The position numbers were made by a program, and so were the translations under genes. This document shows positions 30,192 to 31,985 of a stretch of DNA of 31,985 bases, one piece after another. The DNA is from Chara braunii (taxonomy: Eukaryota > Streptophyta > Charophyceae > Charales > Characeae), in contig BFEA01000266.1 of the NCBI GenBank assembly GCA_003427395.1, positions 707,083 to 739,067 on the forward strand, given 5' to 3'. Position 1 is the first letter of the stretch; every line of letters begins with the position of its first letter. Under the pieces are notes generated by a model that did no database searches, had not been told where the DNA came from, and saw only the letters and a list, made by a program, of their open reading frames with translations.

Positions 30192-30620
30192 CCCCTCACC
30201 CCTACCTAATTTAGCCTGTTAAACCATCATGACATCCGAAAAATGAGATTGAGCATGTCCTAAAAATAGAAGACCGTGAATTGTAGATTTATTTTATCAA
30301 CGGTCCACATACTTCAAATTTTTAGGATAGGCTCAATCTGCTTTTTCAGATGTACTAGTGGCTTAACACTACTTTGTAACCTCTTATACCTTGACTCACT
30401 ACTCTGCTATTGCTCATGACTGATTGTCTTCAACCTTATACCATAGCACTATGAATTTATTTTGACTAAAATTAAATTGACTGGGATAAACATAATCCCC
30501 TCTTCCTCCTCTCCTACCCCATTTTTTCTCATTTTCTCTCCTTTGTTTCCGTCTGCCTAAGTTAGTCTGTTAACAATCCTCTGATCCACTGTTCTGCTAT
30601 TGTTCTTGACTTGCCCGAAA
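30192..30620. repeat. Diverged direct duplication, left copy interrupted
   Basis: CTACCTAATTTAGCCTGTTA (30,202) resembles CTGCCTAAGTTAGTCTGTTA (30,553), and CACTACTCTGCTATTGCTC (30,397) resembles CCACTGTTCTGCTATTGTTC (30,586). The two landmarks are about 195 bp apart on the left but about 35 bp apart on the right. The extra DNA on the left includes the foldback at 30,232-30,353. Confidence 0.55.
30232..30353. mobile_element. 122-bp foldback element, 36-bp arms
   Basis: 30,232-30,267 (starts ACATCCGAAAAA) is the reverse complement of 30,318-30,353 with five mismatches. Inside, GACCGT (30,272-30,277) faces ACGGTC (30,300-30,305). The whole element can form one long hairpin. It is too small to encode protein; a mini-MITE or small-RNA precursor. 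Confidence 0.8.
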
Positions 30621-30880
30621 TGCACGGTTGGGCATGCACCGAAGCTAGTTAATGGTCTCAATACTCTCTGGGTTGTATTGTTTCCAACCCTAAGGCTGCG
30701 GTATAGTGGGCTTCGACGTCTGTGTCAAGGTGTCGCATTTTCGTAGGCGGGCGACCCAGACATATAGTGGGTTCTTAGAGGGGGAAAAAATAGAGGGACC
30801 AGTCCTTGGCAAAATTTCGGACTACCTACAGATAGATCTGGTAGAACAAGGACTTTTGGAAAAAATAAGAATCGGTCCTC
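30621..30880. other. No confident gene
   Basis: A 67-codon frame (30,706-30,909) runs into the 49-bp repeat; no domain. Confidence 0.4.
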
Positions 30881-31110
30881 GGGTGGAAGCGGACCACAAA
30901 AAGAAGTAAGGGGCATCACACGGCTTTACGGGTGGAAGCGGACCCCAAAAAGAAATGGCGGGCATCGGGCGGGTTAACATGTGAAAGAGGACCCCAAAAA
31001 GAAGTGGGGGGCGTCAGACGGGTCCACGGGTGGAAGCAGATCCCGAAAAGAAGTGGGGGGCGTCGGACGGTTCCACGGGTGGAAGCGGACCCCAAAAAGA
31101 AGTGAGGGTA
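30881..31110. repeat. 49-bp tandem repeat, five units
   Basis: Unit starts GGGTGGAAGCGGACCCCAAA are at 30,881, 30,930, 30,979, 31,028 and 31,077, exactly 49 bp apart. 49 is not a multiple of 3, so minus-strand ORFs across it read successive frames. Confidence 0.95.
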
Positions 31111-31171
31111 TATGAAATACAAAAGGGTCCTCACGCCCAGGCGCTGAGGTCCATCTTCTGAAAACAGGGAG

Positions 31172-31467
31172 AACTGACATTTCGTTAAAACTAACATTTT
31201 TTTCTAAATTCACGAAATTGAGCGTGCCAAAAAACAACATTTTTCAGTTTTTTTTTGTCCCCATGACATCTGATGATCAGATCATCGGGTGTCGTGGCGA
31301 CTCCCGATGATCTGACCATCAGATGTATGTTAACGGTACTTTACGTCGAAGTACATCACATGGACAAAGTGCGATAACCACTTTCTCGACCGATGAGCAA
31401 TGAAATTTTGACTAAATCCACTTTCGTGAATTTAGAAAAAAATGTCAGTTTTAACGAAATGTTAGTT
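31172..31467. repeat. Nested inverted repeat (46-bp outer, 24-bp inner arms)
   Basis: Outer arms 31,172-31,217 (starts AACTGACATTTCG) and 31,422-31,467 are reverse complements with two transitions. Inner arms 31,266-31,289 (starts ACATCTGATGATC) and 31,303-31,326 are reverse complements with one mismatch. The arrangement could extrude as a cruciform or give a branched RNA. It may be a MITE: outer arms as terminal repeats, about 296 bp. Confidence 0.85.
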
Positions 31468-31499
31468 GGAGGTCAAGCGCAACGGAACAAAAGTTTTGC

Positions 31500-31880
31500 A
31501 AGAGGCAACTTTGACGATTTTCAGTGCTCGAAGGAACGCGCAGAAAAATATGAAACTTTGAGAATCCATAGACGAGGTAGTGTTTTTTCCAGGAAAAATA
31601 TTAGAACATTTTCAAAAAATCATTTAGACCACAAAATAATTGTCATGCCGATTTGGCACTTTTTCCATTTTTGCCACTCAGCCATGTGTGGGCCAACTTA
31701 AAAAGTACTCCAAATTCAGTGAGTTTTCTCGCTCAAAAGAATGCATGAAAAAACCTGAAAATTTGAGTACTCTTAGATTTTGTTGAGATCTTTCCAGGAA
31801 AAACGCAAAATAAATTAAAAAAAAATATTCTAACTATGAAATAGATTGCGGACGCAATTTGACTCACATTTTAATTTTGT
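31500..31880 (+). repeat. Tandem dimer of the dispersed ~190-bp repeat
   Basis: Copy A 31,500-31,690 and copy B 31,690-31,880 each have a CAGTGCTC or TTCTCGCTC block, GAAACTTTGAG or GAAAATTTGAG, TTTCCAGGAAAAA, and a terminal GTCATGCCGATTTG or GACGCAATTTG block followed by T-rich DNA. Both align with 22,690-22,880. Confidence 0.6.
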
Positions 31881-31908
31881 CATTTAACCTTTTTTTTTTT
31901 CCCCTCTT

Positions 31909-31910
<2 letters not shown>

Positions 31911-31985
<75 letters not shown>
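31911..31985. repeat. (TC)n microsatellite running off the window
   Basis: Perfect dinucleotide repeat, truncated by the window edge. Confidence 0.99.

Overview
This looks like nuclear DNA from a large, repeat-rich eukaryotic genome. It has long homopolymers and microsatellites, (TC)n, (AG)n, (TG)n and (AT)n tracts, poly(A) runs, foldback elements, GT-AG-type splice signals, U6 snRNA-derived sequence, and almost no intact long ORFs. The lineage is not settled. The 3' part of the two U6-like copies (GCATAAATCGAG) matches the land-plant form of U6 better than the animal form. That and the repeat style make a streptophyte alga (for example Chara-like) a reasonable guess, but it stays a guess.

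Layout. 0-4.2 kb: GC-mixed minisatellites, including a composite tandem repeat at 1.46-2.7 kb and a near-perfect 33-bp-arm palindrome at 3.63 kb. 4.2-6.5 kb: strand-asymmetric polypurine and polypyrimidine tracts, a 200-bp (TC)n, and two tandem U6-derived copies on the minus strand. 6.5-10.5 kb: small tandem duplications, a minisatellite whose units fold into hairpins (8.69-8.99 kb), and short candidate exons with good splice donors on the minus strand. 10.5-16.7 kb: an AT-rich island of different composition. It holds the only convincing intact gene (216 codons, 14,606-15,256, family unknown), a decayed Helitron-like STPR/zinc-motif ORF, gene fragments, and a hammerhead-ribozyme-like core at 13.11 kb whose degenerate relative lies at 9.01 kb. 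16.7-18.4 kb: duplications and poly(A/T), including a poly(A) tract flanked by an exact 13-bp target-site-type duplication. 18.4-21.5 kb: a GC-rich block of decayed coding sequence. 21.7-22.96 kb: no recognised gene, ending in a dispersed repeat. 23.1-24.8 kb: a remarkable array of about sixteen hairpins with conserved loops but different, complementary stems. 25.3-25.9 and 29.5-30.0 kb: two copies of one ~0.5-kb foldback element. 27.5-29.2 kb: polypurine and minisatellite DNA. 30.2-31.9 kb: a 122-bp foldback, a regular 49-bp tandem repeat, a nested inverted repeat and a tandem dimer of the repeat also seen at 22.7 kb.

There is no operon or clear pathway here; most of the DNA is accessory. 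The most interesting material is structural: the covarying hairpin array, the hammerhead-like motif, and the unusual density of inverted repeats from 22.6 to 31.5 kb.
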